Notes: a model not told the origin generated them from the sequence alone. 64,000 nt of DNA from Paenalcaligenes suwonensis (GCF_011290505.1 NZ_JAANPV010000011.1:53256-117255); one strand, 5' to 3'. Shown: positions 27,965 through 37,093, counted from the first letter of the stretch. Numbers and translations are program-made.

Positions 27965-28267
27965 TTAGGCTGAGGTTTTAACCGTTTCGAAGTGCTCGGT
28001 GGAGGGGGCTTCAGCAAAGAAACTGCTGATGTACCCTCGCCACTCGGGGAAAGCGGGAGACTCACGGAAATCCACCATATGGTTTTCCAGAGTCTCCCAT
28101 TCTATATGTAGCAGGTAGTGTTCAGGCTTGGCCAAGCTGTGATTCAGGTTGTAGCGTATGTAGCCTTTGGAGTGGCTAATAACCTTTGCGATACCTTGTT
28201 CTACGGCCGCTTCAAATTCTTTTTGCTTACCGGGTTGAATCTGGATACTGGTGAGTTCATGAATCAT
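27965..28267 (-). CDS. Antibiotic biosynthesis monooxygenase (ABM) domain protein
   Basis: 100 residues with a single dimeric alpha+beta barrel domain (ELTSIQIQPGKQKEFEAAV, HYLLHIEWETLENHMVDF, FPEWRGYISSFF). Such small proteins include quinol monooxygenase YgiN and haem-degrading relatives, so a quinone or oxygen chemistry link to the adjacent cyd operon is possible but unproven. It is convergent with that operon, with only 5 bp between stop codons. Confidence 0.8.
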   Translation of the reverse strand: MIHELTSIQIQPGKQKEFEAAVEQGIAKVISHSKGYIRYNLNHSLAKPEHYLLHIEWETLENHMVDFRESPAFPEWRGYISSFFAEAPSTEHFETVKTSA

Positions 28268-28368
28268 GGCAATCCTTATTAATAAGAAAATCTAAGAGGG
28301 CACAATCGCTTAGCATGCCTTCGCTAAGTGAGCGGCATAGCAGTGTTGATTCTAGCGCAGAGCGCGCG

Positions 28369-28380
28369 TTCTACGTAGAA
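28369..28380. promoter_or_regulatory. Perfect palindrome upstream of the ankyrin gene
   Basis: TTCTACGTAGAA is a 12-bp perfect palindrome 124 bp before the ankyrin-protein start, in a 236-bp gene-free divergent region. Possible operator. Confidence 0.3.
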
Positions 28381-28503
28381 GTACGGAGTTTTCTAGTGAG
28401 CCTTACTTTTGCGGTATGGTCTAGTGGCGCGCTACCCTATACGCATAAGCTGTAACGCAACGTGGCGGGGCAGCACGTAACGTCGTGAGTATAGGAGCGA
28501 ATT

Positions 28504-29169
28504 ATGCGCAGATTTTTTACGGTAGGCATGTTGTTGTCGTTAGCGGTGATGATGATGCAAAAGCCCGTAGTGGGGGCAACTACCGAGGCCTTACATGGCG
28601 CAGCAATGCAGGGTGATACAGCCGCTATTCAACAATTGCTGGCTGCCGGAGTAGACATAGAGGCTCGTGACGCACAAGGGCGTACCGCTTTGTTGCGAGC
28701 CACACGAGCCAATCAGGTCGCAGCGGCAACCCTACTGATAGAGGCTGGCGCGGATGTCAATGCTAAAGACAATATAGAGGATAGTCCCTATCTGTATGCG
28801 GGGGCTCAAGGTTTCAATGATATTCTGCGTTTAACGCTGGCGCATGGGGCTGATTTACAAAGTACCAATCGTTATGGCGGCACAGCGCTTATTCCTGCCG
28901 CCGAGAAAGGCCATCCTGAAACAGTACAGCTCTTATTGGATGCTGGCGTAGCCGTTGATCATGTGAACCGTTTGGGGTGGACCGCCTTGTTAGAGGCTAT
29001 TGTGCTGAGTCAAGGCGGGCCGGTGCATCAGCGCATCGTTCAAATGCTGATTCAAGGTGGTGCCGATGTGAATGTAGCGGATGGTGATGGCGTGACCCCG
29101 TTACAGCATGCGCAGCGCCGTGGTTACACGGAAATAGTGGCGTTATTGCAAGCGGCTGGCGCACGATAA
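28504..29169 (+). CDS. Periplasmic ankyrin-repeat protein
   Basis: 221 residues. A signal peptide (MRRFFTVGMLLSLAVMMM) is followed by about five ankyrin repeats with consensus elements such as LLAAGVDIEARDAQGRTALL, LLIEAGADVNAKDN and LIQGGADVNVADGDGVTPL. A secreted, protein-binding scaffold is expected; small periplasmic ankyrin proteins are known next to catalases in other proteobacteria (AnkB type), but no catalase is present here. Followed 15 bp later by a deaminase gene. Confidence 0.88.
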   Translation: MRRFFTVGMLLSLAVMMMQKPVVGATTEALHGAAMQGDTAAIQQLLAAGVDIEARDAQGRTALLRATRANQVAAATLLIEAGADVNAKDNIEDSPYLYAGAQGFNDILRLTLAHGADLQSTNRYGGTALIPAAEKGHPETVQLLLDAGVAVDHVNRLGWTALLEAIVLSQGGPVHQRIVQMLIQGGADVNVADGDGVTPLQHAQRRGYTEIVALLQAAGAR

Positions 29170-29184
29170 GGAGGTCTAGATAAC

Positions 29185-29658
29185 ATGTCTATGAGTACAG
29201 AAAAAGCCGAATTCTTACGTGAGGCAATTGCGTTGGCCTATGCCAACCAACAGGCGGGAGGTAGGCCTTTTGGGGCAGTGGTTGTGAAAGATGGGCGTAT
29301 AGTAGCCACGGGTGTGAATGAGATTTTGGTCACGCACGACCCAACGGCACATGCCGAACTGGTGGCATTGCGGGCAGCAAGTCAGGTGTTGCAGTCTCCT
29401 AATCTGACTGGTTGTAGCGTGTATGCCAGCGGGCATCCTTGCCCCATGTGTATGGCGGCTATGCGCATGTCAGGCATCAAAGAAGTGGTATATGCCTATT
29501 CAAACGAAGAGGCTGAAGCGTATGGGTTATCTACGGCAGCGATTTACGCCGACTTGGCAAAACCGTTTTCAGAGCAGTCCATGCATATACAGTATGAACC
29601 ATTGCGTCCTGAACCCTACGCGGGGTTGTATACGGAGTGGCAACAAAAACAAAAGTAG
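29185..29658 (+). CDS. Nucleoside/guanine deaminase (CMP/dCMP deaminase fold)
   Basis: 157-residue zinc deaminase. Active-site motifs are HAELVALRAA (His ligand and catalytic Glu) and PCPMCMAAM (two Cys ligands). Length and sequence resemble guanine deaminase GuaD of the cytidine deaminase fold and related tRNA-adenosine deaminase homologues. AGGAGG upstream. A second ATG two codons in (29191) is an alternative start. Likely purine or pyrimidine base salvage; the exact substrate is uncertain. Confidence 0.87.
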   Translation: MSMSTEKAEFLREAIALAYANQQAGGRPFGAVVVKDGRIVATGVNEILVTHDPTAHAELVALRAASQVLQSPNLTGCSVYASGHPCPMCMAAMRMSGIKEVVYAYSNEEAEAYGLSTAAIYADLAKPFSEQSMHIQYEPLRPEPYAGLYTEWQQKQK

Positions 29659-29667
29659 TAGGGCAGT

Positions 29668-30876
29668 ATGGAAGTAACAGCAAAGCGCACGCACCACTCT
29701 ACGGTGTTGTTGCTACTGGTAGTGGCCATCGTAGGGCTTAATCTACGTCCTTTTATGACGGGCATAGGCCCGTTGGCGGAATCCTTACGTCTTTCCACGG
29801 GGTTAACTCAGCAGGGGCTTTCTTTGCTGACGTTGATCCCAATGGCGTTAATGGGAGTCGTGGCGTTTGCTGGGCCTGCGTTACAGGGCAAGCTAGGTGC
29901 GCGGTTATTAGTCATTTTGGCGTTGCTGGTGATTGCCTTGGGAGCAGGGCTGAGGTGGATGACTACCTCCGGTGCCGTACTGTTGTTAACCGCTGCCATT
30001 ATGGGCTTTGGTGTCGCCATTATTCAGGCGGTTTTCCCCGGCATTATTAAGCGCCAGTTTATGCAGCGTAGCGGCGTAGTGATGGGGCTGTATTCCTCCA
30101 TGATGATGGGGGGCGGCGCCTTAGGAGCGCAATTGTCCCCCTGGGTTGAGCAACTCACGGGCAGTTGGCAAATAGGGCTGGCATGGTTAGTGCTACCCGC
30201 CTTGTTGGCATTAGCATTAGCCATGTGGTTATTACCCGCTGATCCACCGCGTAGCAACGGACAGCGTATCGCCATTACGCCATTATTAAAGCGTCGTCGC
30301 ACATGGTTGTTGATGCTGTGTTTTGGTTTAGTGAATGGTGGTTACTCATCGGCCGTAGCGTGGTTAGCGCCAGCCTATCAAAGCTTAGGCTGGAGTGCTG
30401 CATACAGCGGTAGCTTGTTGGCCGTCATGGCGATTGCTCAAGCCGTAGCGGCTTTGGTGCTGCCAGCAATAGCGTGCCGTAAACCTGATTTTAGGCCGTG
30501 GTTGTGGTTTACCTTGGTATTGCAGTTGATGGGCTTTCTGGGCTTGGCTTTTTGGCCAGAGGCAGTACCGGTATGGTGGGCGATAGTGGTGGGGGCAGGC
30601 TTAGGCGGTTGCTTCTCGCTGACGATGGTAGTGGCGCTAGAACACTTAAAAGAACCGGCACGAGCAGGAGCATTAGCAGCACTAATGCAAGGTGGCGGCT
30701 TTTTGCTAGCAGCCATAGCGCCTTGGATCTTAGCAACCCTGTACGATGCAACCGGTAATTACATGGCTGGTTGGTTATGGCACGTGGGGTGTGTGGCTGT
30801 AGTTGGGGTATTGGTGTGGCAGTTTTCGCCAGCTAGTTATGCTAGGGCGATGGGGGTTTCTGCTGTTGAGGAGTAG
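29668..30876 (+). CDS. MFS transporter, CynX/NimT family
   Basis: 402 residues and about 12 membrane helices. The start GLNLRPFMTGIGPLAESL and the stretch AIIQAVFPGIIKRQF are typical of the CynX/NimT (cyanate or 2-nitroimidazole transport) branch. Nine bp after the deaminase gene, suggesting joint transcription and perhaps transport of a related nitrogenous base. No cyanase gene is present, so cyanate is not supported as substrate. Confidence 0.86.
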   Translation: MEVTAKRTHHSTVLLLLVVAIVGLNLRPFMTGIGPLAESLRLSTGLTQQGLSLLTLIPMALMGVVAFAGPALQGKLGARLLVILALLVIALGAGLRWMTTSGAVLLLTAAIMGFGVAIIQAVFPGIIKRQFMQRSGVVMGLYSSMMMGGGALGAQLSPWVEQLTGSWQIGLAWLVLPALLALALAMWLLPADPPRSNGQRIAITPLLKRRRTWLLMLCFGLVNGGYSSAVAWLAPAYQSLGWSAAYSGSLLAVMAIAQAVAALVLPAIACRKPDFRPWLWFTLVLQLMGFLGLAFWPEAVPVWWAIVVGAGLGGCFSLTMVVALEHLKEPARAGALAALMQGGGFLLAAIAPWILATLYDATGNYMAGWLWHVGCVAVVGVLVWQFSPASYARAMGVSAVEE

Positions 30877-31023
30877 GTGTAGGTGGGTTTTTAAAAGCCC
30901 ACTTACTCATCACTGGCTGCATTAGCCTAAGGCTGCGAAAGTGTTTTTTTATTTGAGACACCAAATCATAAAAAGTTGTTCCGCAGTCCCTCAGCGTGTG
31001 CAATGAATACAACCGTCAAACGA

Positions 31024-31055
31024 AAGAAAGGCTGCCCAACTGAGCAGCCTTTCTT
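31024..31055. terminator. Bidirectional hairpin terminator
   Basis: 12-bp perfect stem AAGAAAGGCTGC / GCAGCCTTTCTT between convergent genes. Confidence 0.88.
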
Positions 31056-31083
31056 ATGCATACCGCATTACACCATTACCGCA

Positions 31084-32478
31084 TTATTTGCGCTGTACTT
31101 CTAATGTGTATTCACGGTTACGTGTAGGTTGGTTCCACATGGTGACCTGTACTTGGTACTCACCAGGTTGCAACGCTACTTCTACGCGAGAGTCCAGATT
31201 GTCATTGTCGTAATCAATGTCATCGTTCTCGGCCAGTACATAACCATCTTTTTGCACCGACAAGTAGGTGTCAAAAGAAGGGGAGCCTAGGTCAATCACG
31301 TAGGTACCTGCTTGAGTAACCTTCAGAGTGTGCGTCACGCGATCTGCACCGGATTGCATGATGGCATGAATCGCTTGACCGGGAGTGATGACTGGGTCGC
31401 TAACGTTAGATGGCAGAGATGTTGCGGTTAACGACAGTTCGTATACACCTTGTTGTGAGCCATCAATAGACACAGTGTGTGTGCCTGCAGGTAGGATAGC
31501 GCGTGTGCTGCCATCGTTTTGGCGACGTGGGAAGCTGATGCGTAGGCTATCTAAGTCTACGTCAGGGTCAAAGCCCATCGCGTCTACTTTCAGGCTAACA
31601 AACATAGGTTGCGCCAGTTCAAAGCTGAACTCTTGCTGTTGGCCCATGTACAAACCAGCTTGTTTGTCACCGTTTACAGTCAGTACATTACCCGATTGTA
31701 GGGTCACATCAGGTACGTCAGCTTTGTTGATGACTAAACGGTACGTACCGTTAAAGGTGTCAGCACCCAAGGCGGAGCTAGTTTGGATGGTGTAGGTGCC
31801 GGGTTCTAAGTACGTTTGGATTTTGGCATCGTAGTTATCGCCGCCGTCATCATCAGACATTAGCTCGCGACCACTTTTATCCAATAGATCCAAATAAGGG
31901 TCGATGGCGCCTTGGTCGGCTTTCATGTCAATGGTGTAGATAGCAGCCTCTGGTACTTCCAGAGTGAAGCTTTGCTTGCGACCCATGGCGATTTCAGTGA
32001 TATCCATGCCCGCTGTCACCACACCACCTACATAGCTCTTCAGGGGCGTTGCGGTGATGCTAAATGGCCCATAAGCATTAGCGTCTATACCGCTGACGAT
32101 TACGTCGTATGTGCCATCCGTTTCAGCTTTGAATGCCAATACAGAGGCTGATGCTTTGGAGTCGCTGCTTTGGTTAGAGTTCGCTACCAGCATGCCGTTA
32201 TGCAATACGCTGATTTGTGCGCGTAGGGCACCGGTCACTGCGATTTTGTAGAACATGCCGGCTTCGGCTGTAAGAGTGTAAGGTACGCTGCGTACGCCGT
32301 TACTCAAGTTCACCAAACTTGCGCTGTTAATTTCGCCAGACTGGGATTTTTCCAGTGGTAGGGCGGCATAAGCCGATTTCACGTGCGCAGGTTGTTGGTC
32401 TTGTTGATAATAGTAAGCAGTACCACCACCAGCGATAACCGCACCGAGTATGGCGGCAAAGATAGTCGAGAGCTTCAT
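31084..32478 (-). CDS. Exported protein with PPC-like beta domains (paralogue A)
   Basis: 464 residues. The N-terminus MKLSTIFAAILGAVIAGGGTA is a signal or anchor helix, so the bulk is probably periplasmic or surface-exposed. The rest is beta-rich with at least three repeated domains resembling bacterial pre-peptidase C-terminal (PPC) domains: phrases such as DLLDKSGRELMSDDDGG with LEPGTYTIQTSS, and VIDLGSPSFDTYLSV with LQPGEYQVQVTMW recur. No protease domain is attached. A close paralogue lies upstream at 32675-34093. Function unknown. Confidence 0.8.
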   Translation of the reverse strand: MKLSTIFAAILGAVIAGGGTAYYYQQDQQPAHVKSAYAALPLEKSQSGEINSASLVNLSNGVRSVPYTLTAEAGMFYKIAVTGALRAQISVLHNGMLVANSNQSSDSKASASVLAFKAETDGTYDVIVSGIDANAYGPFSITATPLKSYVGGVVTAGMDITEIAMGRKQSFTLEVPEAAIYTIDMKADQGAIDPYLDLLDKSGRELMSDDDGGDNYDAKIQTYLEPGTYTIQTSSALGADTFNGTYRLVINKADVPDVTLQSGNVLTVNGDKQAGLYMGQQQEFSFELAQPMFVSLKVDAMGFDPDVDLDSLRISFPRRQNDGSTRAILPAGTHTVSIDGSQQGVYELSLTATSLPSNVSDPVITPGQAIHAIMQSGADRVTHTLKVTQAGTYVIDLGSPSFDTYLSVQKDGYVLAENDDIDYDNDNLDSRVEVALQPGEYQVQVTMWNQPTRNREYTLEVQRK

Positions 32479-32626
32479 TGTATAGGGATCTCTAAGTAGT
32501 ATAAATGTGCTTCATTGTACTAGGGCATTCCCTAAACTAGGCGCCGTATTGTTAAGAAGGGTGAATTTGTGGCACCAATTTGTTACCAAGTGTGATCTTT
32601 TTGGTGCTGGGTCTGATTAGGTCAAA

Positions 32627-32654
32627 AAAAAGCTGCTCCGTAGAGCAGCTTTTT
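32627..32654. terminator. Hairpin terminator between the PPC paralogues
   Basis: 12-bp stem AAAAAGCTGCTC-type with loop CGTA; the A-run at 32624-32631 gives a T-tract on the minus strand. It ends paralogue B before paralogue A, so each has its own transcript. Confidence 0.87.
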
Positions 32655-32674
32655 GATTGCGCACGCTAAAACGC

Positions 32675-34093
32675 TTATTTGCGTTTAACAGCTACGCTGT
32701 AATCGCGATTGCGAGAGCCTTCGCTTAGCGCCATTGCTTGAATTTGGTACCGGCCTGGTTCCAGTTCCATTTCGATGCGCGAGTTGGTATTGCCGTTGCT
32801 GTAATCGATGTCATCGTTTTCAGCTAAGGTATAACCATTCTGGTGCAAAGACAACGATGTATCGAACACGGGTGAAGCCATGTCGATTACGTAGTTACCA
32901 GCTTGTGTAATGTCCAAGGTGTAGTTAATGCGAGTAACACCAGACAGCATCACGGCTTGGCGTGTGTCGCCTACACGAATAGCACCGCCACCAGCGTTCG
33001 CTGGTACGGAGCTTGCAGACAAGGCTAGGTCGTAGATACCGCCTTGAGAGCCATCGATGGTAATGGAGTGGGTGCCTGCTTCCAGTACAGCGCGCAGTGT
33101 GTATTGACCGCGACGTTGGTAGTTGATGCTAGCGCCATCTACCATTACGTCAGGGTCAAAGCCCAAGGCGTTGACGTCTAGGCTAACCAACATGGTTTCG
33201 GGCAGTTCGAAGGTGAACTCTTGTGCTTGGCCGTTGTATAAACCGGTTTGTTTAGCGCCGTCAGCATGCAGTGTTGCACCGGATTCTAGTGTGATGTCAC
33301 TAGTCAGAGCTTCTTTAGCAATAATCAAACGGTAGGTGCCTTGGAAGGTGTCAGCGCCTACAGCAGAGCTGGTTTGAATGGTGTAGGTGCCGGGTTCCAA
33401 GTACGTTTGGATTTTGGCATCGTAGTTATCGCCACCGTCATCATCTGACACCAATTCGCGGCCGTTTTGATCCAGCAACGACAGGTAGGGATCAAGGCGG
33501 CCTTGATCTGCCTTCATGTCGATGGTGTAAATGGCTTTTTCGTCTACTTCTAATTTGAACTCTTGCTGACGACCCATAGCGATTTCGGTAATGTCCATAC
33601 CAGCTTTCACTACGCTACCTACATAGGTTTTCAGTGGAGTGGCGGTCACGCTGAATGGGCCGTAGGCGTTAGAGTCCAAACCGCTTACTACTACATCGTA
33701 TTTGCCAGCTGTTTCGGCTTTAAAGGCCAACATAGCAGGAGCAACTGCTGTAGAGCTATTGCTGCACTCGTCGCAATTGTTTTTTGCTGTGGTGGAGCTG
33801 GCAATCAGCAGACCATTTTGCAGAACGCTAATCTGGGCACGCAATGCACCGGTGACAGCAATTTTGTAGAACTGGCCAGCTTCAGCGGTCAGTGTAAAAG
33901 GTACGCTGCGTACACCGTTGCTCAAGTTCACTAAACTGGTGCTGTTGATTTCACCGGCTTTGGTTGTGTCCAGAGGCAGCACAGTAAACGCTGTTTGCTG
34001 TTGTGTGCTTGGGTTTTGTTGGTAGTAGTAAGCAGTACCACCACCAGCGATAGCTGCGCCAAGTATTGCTGCAAAGATAGTCGAGAGCTTCAT
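32675..34093 (-). CDS. Exported protein with PPC-like beta domains (paralogue B)
   Basis: 472 residues, colinear with paralogue A over its full length. The signal/anchor segments are nearly identical (MKLSTIFAAILGAAIAGGGTA), as are stretches such as VSDDDGGDNYDAKIQTYLEP, showing a tandem duplication. It differs by a short insertion of about 10 residues near position 105 containing CDEC (KNNCDECSNSS), absent from A. Beta-rich PPC-like repeats, presumably envelope-located. Function unknown. Confidence 0.8.
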   Translation of the reverse strand: MKLSTIFAAILGAAIAGGGTAYYYQQNPSTQQQTAFTVLPLDTTKAGEINSTSLVNLSNGVRSVPFTLTAEAGQFYKIAVTGALRAQISVLQNGLLIASSTTAKNNCDECSNSSTAVAPAMLAFKAETAGKYDVVVSGLDSNAYGPFSVTATPLKTYVGSVVKAGMDITEIAMGRQQEFKLEVDEKAIYTIDMKADQGRLDPYLSLLDQNGRELVSDDDGGDNYDAKIQTYLEPGTYTIQTSSAVGADTFQGTYRLIIAKEALTSDITLESGATLHADGAKQTGLYNGQAQEFTFELPETMLVSLDVNALGFDPDVMVDGASINYQRRGQYTLRAVLEAGTHSITIDGSQGGIYDLALSASSVPANAGGGAIRVGDTRQAVMLSGVTRINYTLDITQAGNYVIDMASPVFDTSLSLHQNGYTLAENDDIDYSNGNTNSRIEMELEPGRYQIQAMALSEGSRNRDYSVAVKRK

Positions 34094-34195
34094 GGTTTCA
34101 AGGTTCTCTGAGTAGTAAGAAAGTGCGCATATTGTACTCAGGCATTGGCAAAAAAATATAATGAATTGTTAGGGAAACAAGAAATATTGAGGCGC

Positions 34196-34351
34196 TTATG
34201 CACTGGTAGTCATGCCGGCTAACCCCATGAGCAATCGCATCAACCATGCAACTAGCCCAAGGCTAGCAATGCTGCACGCCCAAATGAGTACTAACCAGCC
34301 TAAGCGTTGGGCCAATGTGTTGGAAGTGTTGGTATAAAGTGTGTCTTTCAT
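34196..34351 (-). CDS. DUF2474 small subunit-like protein of the cio operon
   Basis: 51 residues from the ATG at 34351 (MKDTLYTNTSN), a single transmembrane helix with RLGWLVLIWACSIASLGLVA and LMRLLMGLAG, the pattern of DUF2474 proteins found after CioB-type genes. Its start overlaps the end of the subunit II gene by 4 nt, indicating translational coupling. Probably a CydX-like stabilising subunit of this second bd oxidase. Confidence 0.8.
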   Translation of the reverse strand: MKDTLYTNTSNTLAQRLGWLVLIWACSIASLGLVAWLMRLLMGLAGMTTSA

Positions 34352-35346
34352 TCGTGGTACCCATCCTGTGTTTTGCCGCGAAATACATAATAAGACCAGG
34401 CTGAATAACACAAAATAATAGGAGTAATCAGCAAGGCGCCTACTAAGGTGAAACCTAGGCTTTGTACGGGGGCAGCCGCTTCATAAATACTAAGATCAGG
34501 GGGGATGATGTTTGGCCAAATGCTGATCACAAAACCACTGTAGCCCAAGAAAATAAGCAATAACGACCATACAAAGGGCCCAACATGCGGGGGGGTGCGT
34601 AAGCAGCGGAAAATGGCAAAACACGCCAACAAGACTAAAAAGGGTACAGGCAAGAAGAACCACAGATTAGGAAAGCTAAACCAACGCTCGGCAATATCGG
34701 GGTGACGCAGCGGTGTCCAGAAACTGGCGATAGCAATAGACGCCAGTAGTGCCAAGGTAATAGGGCGGGTAATACGCACCATGGTGTCGTGTAAGGGGCC
34801 GCTGGTTTTCAAAATCAGCCACGTGACACCTAATAAGGCATAGGCGATTAAGGTTCCTATGCCCGTGAAGAGAGAGAAGGGGGTAATCCATCCAGCTACC
34901 GCATAGCTGCTGTCATCCAGTGGAATACCATCAATAAACGCTCCTAAGGTGACGCCTTGAAAGAACGTAGCCACTATGGAACCCAACATAAAGGCTTTAT
35001 CCCAGAAGGCTTTGTGAGCCTCATCGGCCTTAAAGCGAAACTCGAAGGAAACGCCGCGCCATATTAGGCCTGCCAGCATTAAGAGCAACGGTATGTACAA
35101 CGCGCTGAGTACTACTGCATAGGCTTTGGGGAAGGCTGCCATCAGCCCCGCACCGCCCAGTACCAGCCACGTTTCATTGCCATCCCATACGGGTGCCACA
35201 CTGTTAACCATGGTGTCACGGTGCTGACGGTTGGGAATGAACGCAAACAAGATTCCTATGCCTAGGTCAAAACCATCCGTAATGACATACATCATGATGC
35301 CAAAGCCGATGATCAATAACCAGATCAGGGGTAAATCGATGCCCAT
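34348..35346 (-). CDS. cioB: Cytochrome bd (cyanide-insensitive type) oxidase subunit II
   Basis: 332 residues, shorter than the CydB at 26590 (377), as is usual for the CioB branch. Conserved features are the N-terminal GFDLGIGILFAF, VAPVWDGNETWLVLGGAGL, and FPKAYAVVLSALYIPL. Two bp after the subunit I stop. Inner membrane partner of CioA. Confidence 0.93.
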   Translation of the reverse strand: MGIDLPLIWLLIIGFGIMMYVITDGFDLGIGILFAFIPNRQHRDTMVNSVAPVWDGNETWLVLGGAGLMAAFPKAYAVVLSALYIPLLLMLAGLIWRGVSFEFRFKADEAHKAFWDKAFMLGSIVATFFQGVTLGAFIDGIPLDDSSYAVAGWITPFSLFTGIGTLIAYALLGVTWLILKTSGPLHDTMVRITRPITLALLASIAIASFWTPLRHPDIAERWFSFPNLWFFLPVPFLVLLACFAIFRCLRTPPHVGPFVWSLLLIFLGYSGFVISIWPNIIPPDLSIYEAAAPVQSLGFTLVGALLITPIILCYSAWSYYVFRGKTQDGYHE

Positions 35347-35348
35347 GT

Positions 35349-36773
35349 CTACTCCTTGTGAACCGATGGGTGAATGGGAGCTGTGTGCGATGTTGTGGTT
35401 GTGGCAAGGTGACTAGCACGCAGCGGTTTAAGTGGTGTCTCTTTTTGAGTAATGGGATCGTCTGGGCCGCGAGCAATTAAGCGCAGCATGTACCAAATGC
35501 CTAAGCCAAATACCGCCATATACATCAGCACCAATACGATTAAGGTGACGGACATGGTGGTGGTGGAGTGATTGGATACCGCATCTTTGGTGCGCATTAA
35601 TCCATAGACAATCCAGGGCTGGCGGCCTATTTCGGTGGTGTACCAGCCAGCCAGTAGTGCGATTAACCCAGAGGGGCCCATCCATAAGGCAAAGCGTTGC
35701 AGGGCTTTGGATTGGAAGGCGTTACGGCGCAGTAAGGCGGTGGCACTCCATAGCGCTAAGAGCAGCATCAAGAAGCCTAGCCCCACCATAATGCGGAAGG
35801 TCCAGAACACAACGTTGGCTGGGGGTCTATCCGCTTTAGGGAATTCTTTTAGGCCAGGGTACTGCCCGTCCCATTCGTGAGTAAGAATTAAACCCCCCAA
35901 GTTTGGGATAGAAAGCGCATAGCGAGTGGTTTCGGTTTCCATGTCGGGTAAGCCAAACAGAATCAACGGTACCCCTTCGCCGGGTGTGTTTTCCCAGTGC
36001 CCCTCAATGGCAGCAATCTTGGCGGGTTGGTGTTTAAGCGTGTTTAAACCATGTAGGTCACCTACAAAAATTTGCAGGGGAATAGTGGCTAACAGCATCC
36101 ACATCGCCATGGAGAACATGGTGCGAATAGCAGGTTGTTGCTTGCCCTTGAGTAGGTGCCATGCGGCTGAAGCTGCAACCATTAAGGCGGTGCAGATAAA
36201 GGCGGCCAACACCATATGCGCCAAGCGGTATGGGAATGAGGGATTGAAAATAACCGCGATCCAATCGGTGGGGATCACGATGTTATTAACGATTTCGTAG
36301 CCTTGGGGTGTTTGCATCCAGCTGTTCGACGCCAAGATCCAAGTGGCAGAAATCAAGGTGCCTAGAGCAACCATGATGGTGGCAAACCAATGCAGCCGTG
36401 GGCCTACCTTATTCCAACCAAAAAGCATCACGCCTAGGAAGCCTGCTTCTAAGAAAAAGGCAGTTAATACTTCGTAGGTAAGTAGGGGGCCGGTAATGCT
36501 GCCGGCAAATTCCGAATAAAAGCTCCAGTTGGTGCCAAACTGGTAAGCCATGACTAAGCCCGATACCACGCCCATGCCGAAGTTAACGGCAAATACCTTG
36601 GACCAGAAGTGATAGAGGGTTTGGTAAACCGGGTCTTTTTTCCATAACCACATACCTTCTAGCACGGCTAAGTACGATGCTAGTCCTATGGTGATGGCAG
36701 GGAAAATTATGTGAAAGCTTATGGTAAAGCCGAACTGAATGCGGGCCAGTTCTAATGCATCTAGGCCGAACAT
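35349..36773 (-). CDS. cioA: Cytochrome bd (cyanide-insensitive type) oxidase subunit I, short Q-loop
   Basis: 474 residues from the ATG at 36773, fixed by GGAGG 7 nt upstream; the longer frame to 36833 adds residues before the conserved ARIQFGFTISFH start. The haem ligand His21 is in place and FRIM supplies the Met ligand. The quinone loop is short (HEWDGQYPGLKEFPKADRPP just before FRIM), unlike CydA at 25006. Such oxidases are often more cyanide-tolerant. Quinol:O2 oxidoreductase; transcribed with cioB and a DUF2474 gene. An array of 23-bp-spaced repeats lies upstream. Confidence 0.94.
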   Translation of the reverse strand: MFGLDALELARIQFGFTISFHIIFPAITIGLASYLAVLEGMWLWKKDPVYQTLYHFWSKVFAVNFGMGVVSGLVMAYQFGTNWSFYSEFAGSITGPLLTYEVLTAFFLEAGFLGVMLFGWNKVGPRLHWFATIMVALGTLISATWILASNSWMQTPQGYEIVNNIVIPTDWIAVIFNPSFPYRLAHMVLAAFICTALMVAASAAWHLLKGKQQPAIRTMFSMAMWMLLATIPLQIFVGDLHGLNTLKHQPAKIAAIEGHWENTPGEGVPLILFGLPDMETETTRYALSIPNLGGLILTHEWDGQYPGLKEFPKADRPPANVVFWTFRIMVGLGFLMLLLALWSATALLRRNAFQSKALQRFALWMGPSGLIALLAGWYTTEIGRQPWIVYGLMRTKDAVSNHSTTTMSVTLIVLVLMYMAVFGLGIWYMLRLIARGPDDPITQKETPLKPLRASHLATTTTSHTAPIHPSVHKE

Positions 36774-36851
36774 GCGCAGACCTCCGTGTACAGCCAATAA
36801 GAAGAAGAGGCTGCCGCATGACGATGTAAGCACAGCAACAACCCACGATTC

Positions 36852-36960
36852 CCATACAAGATTGTATTTTGTATGGATTAATAACCTTAATTTGTATGTG
36901 TAATATAGGTTATTTTGTATGGGTTATCAATCTAATCTTGTAGGGGTGAAGGAGTAGGGT
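36852..36960. repeat. Four direct repeats at exact 23-bp spacing upstream of cioAB
   Basis: TTGTATGG-like units begin at 36869 (TTGTATGGATTA), 36892 (TTGTATGTGTAA), 36915 (TTGTATGGGTTA) and 36938 (TTGTAGGGGTGA), each exactly 23 bp apart. An inverted CCATACAA lies at 36852-36859, and further TTGTATGG copies occur at 37059 and 37071. The array ends about 80 bp before the cioA start. Probably regulator binding sites stacked on one DNA face. Confidence 0.6.
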
Positions 36961-37093
36961 TGTGAGTTTTTAACAGTAGATTCGCTATGTATAAATGGTG
37001 ATTGCGATTGATGGGTCCTGTTTATAAAGGGTTTTTCGTTATTTTTATGAGTGCTTTCTTGTATGGGTTTTTGTATGGTTTTTTGGTGCGGGC

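Noticed and set aside
36852..37078. Replication origin iterons or a CRISPR-like array
   Set aside because: The units are only about 8-12 bp with divergent spacers, there is no replication initiator or cas gene, and they sit at a promoter.
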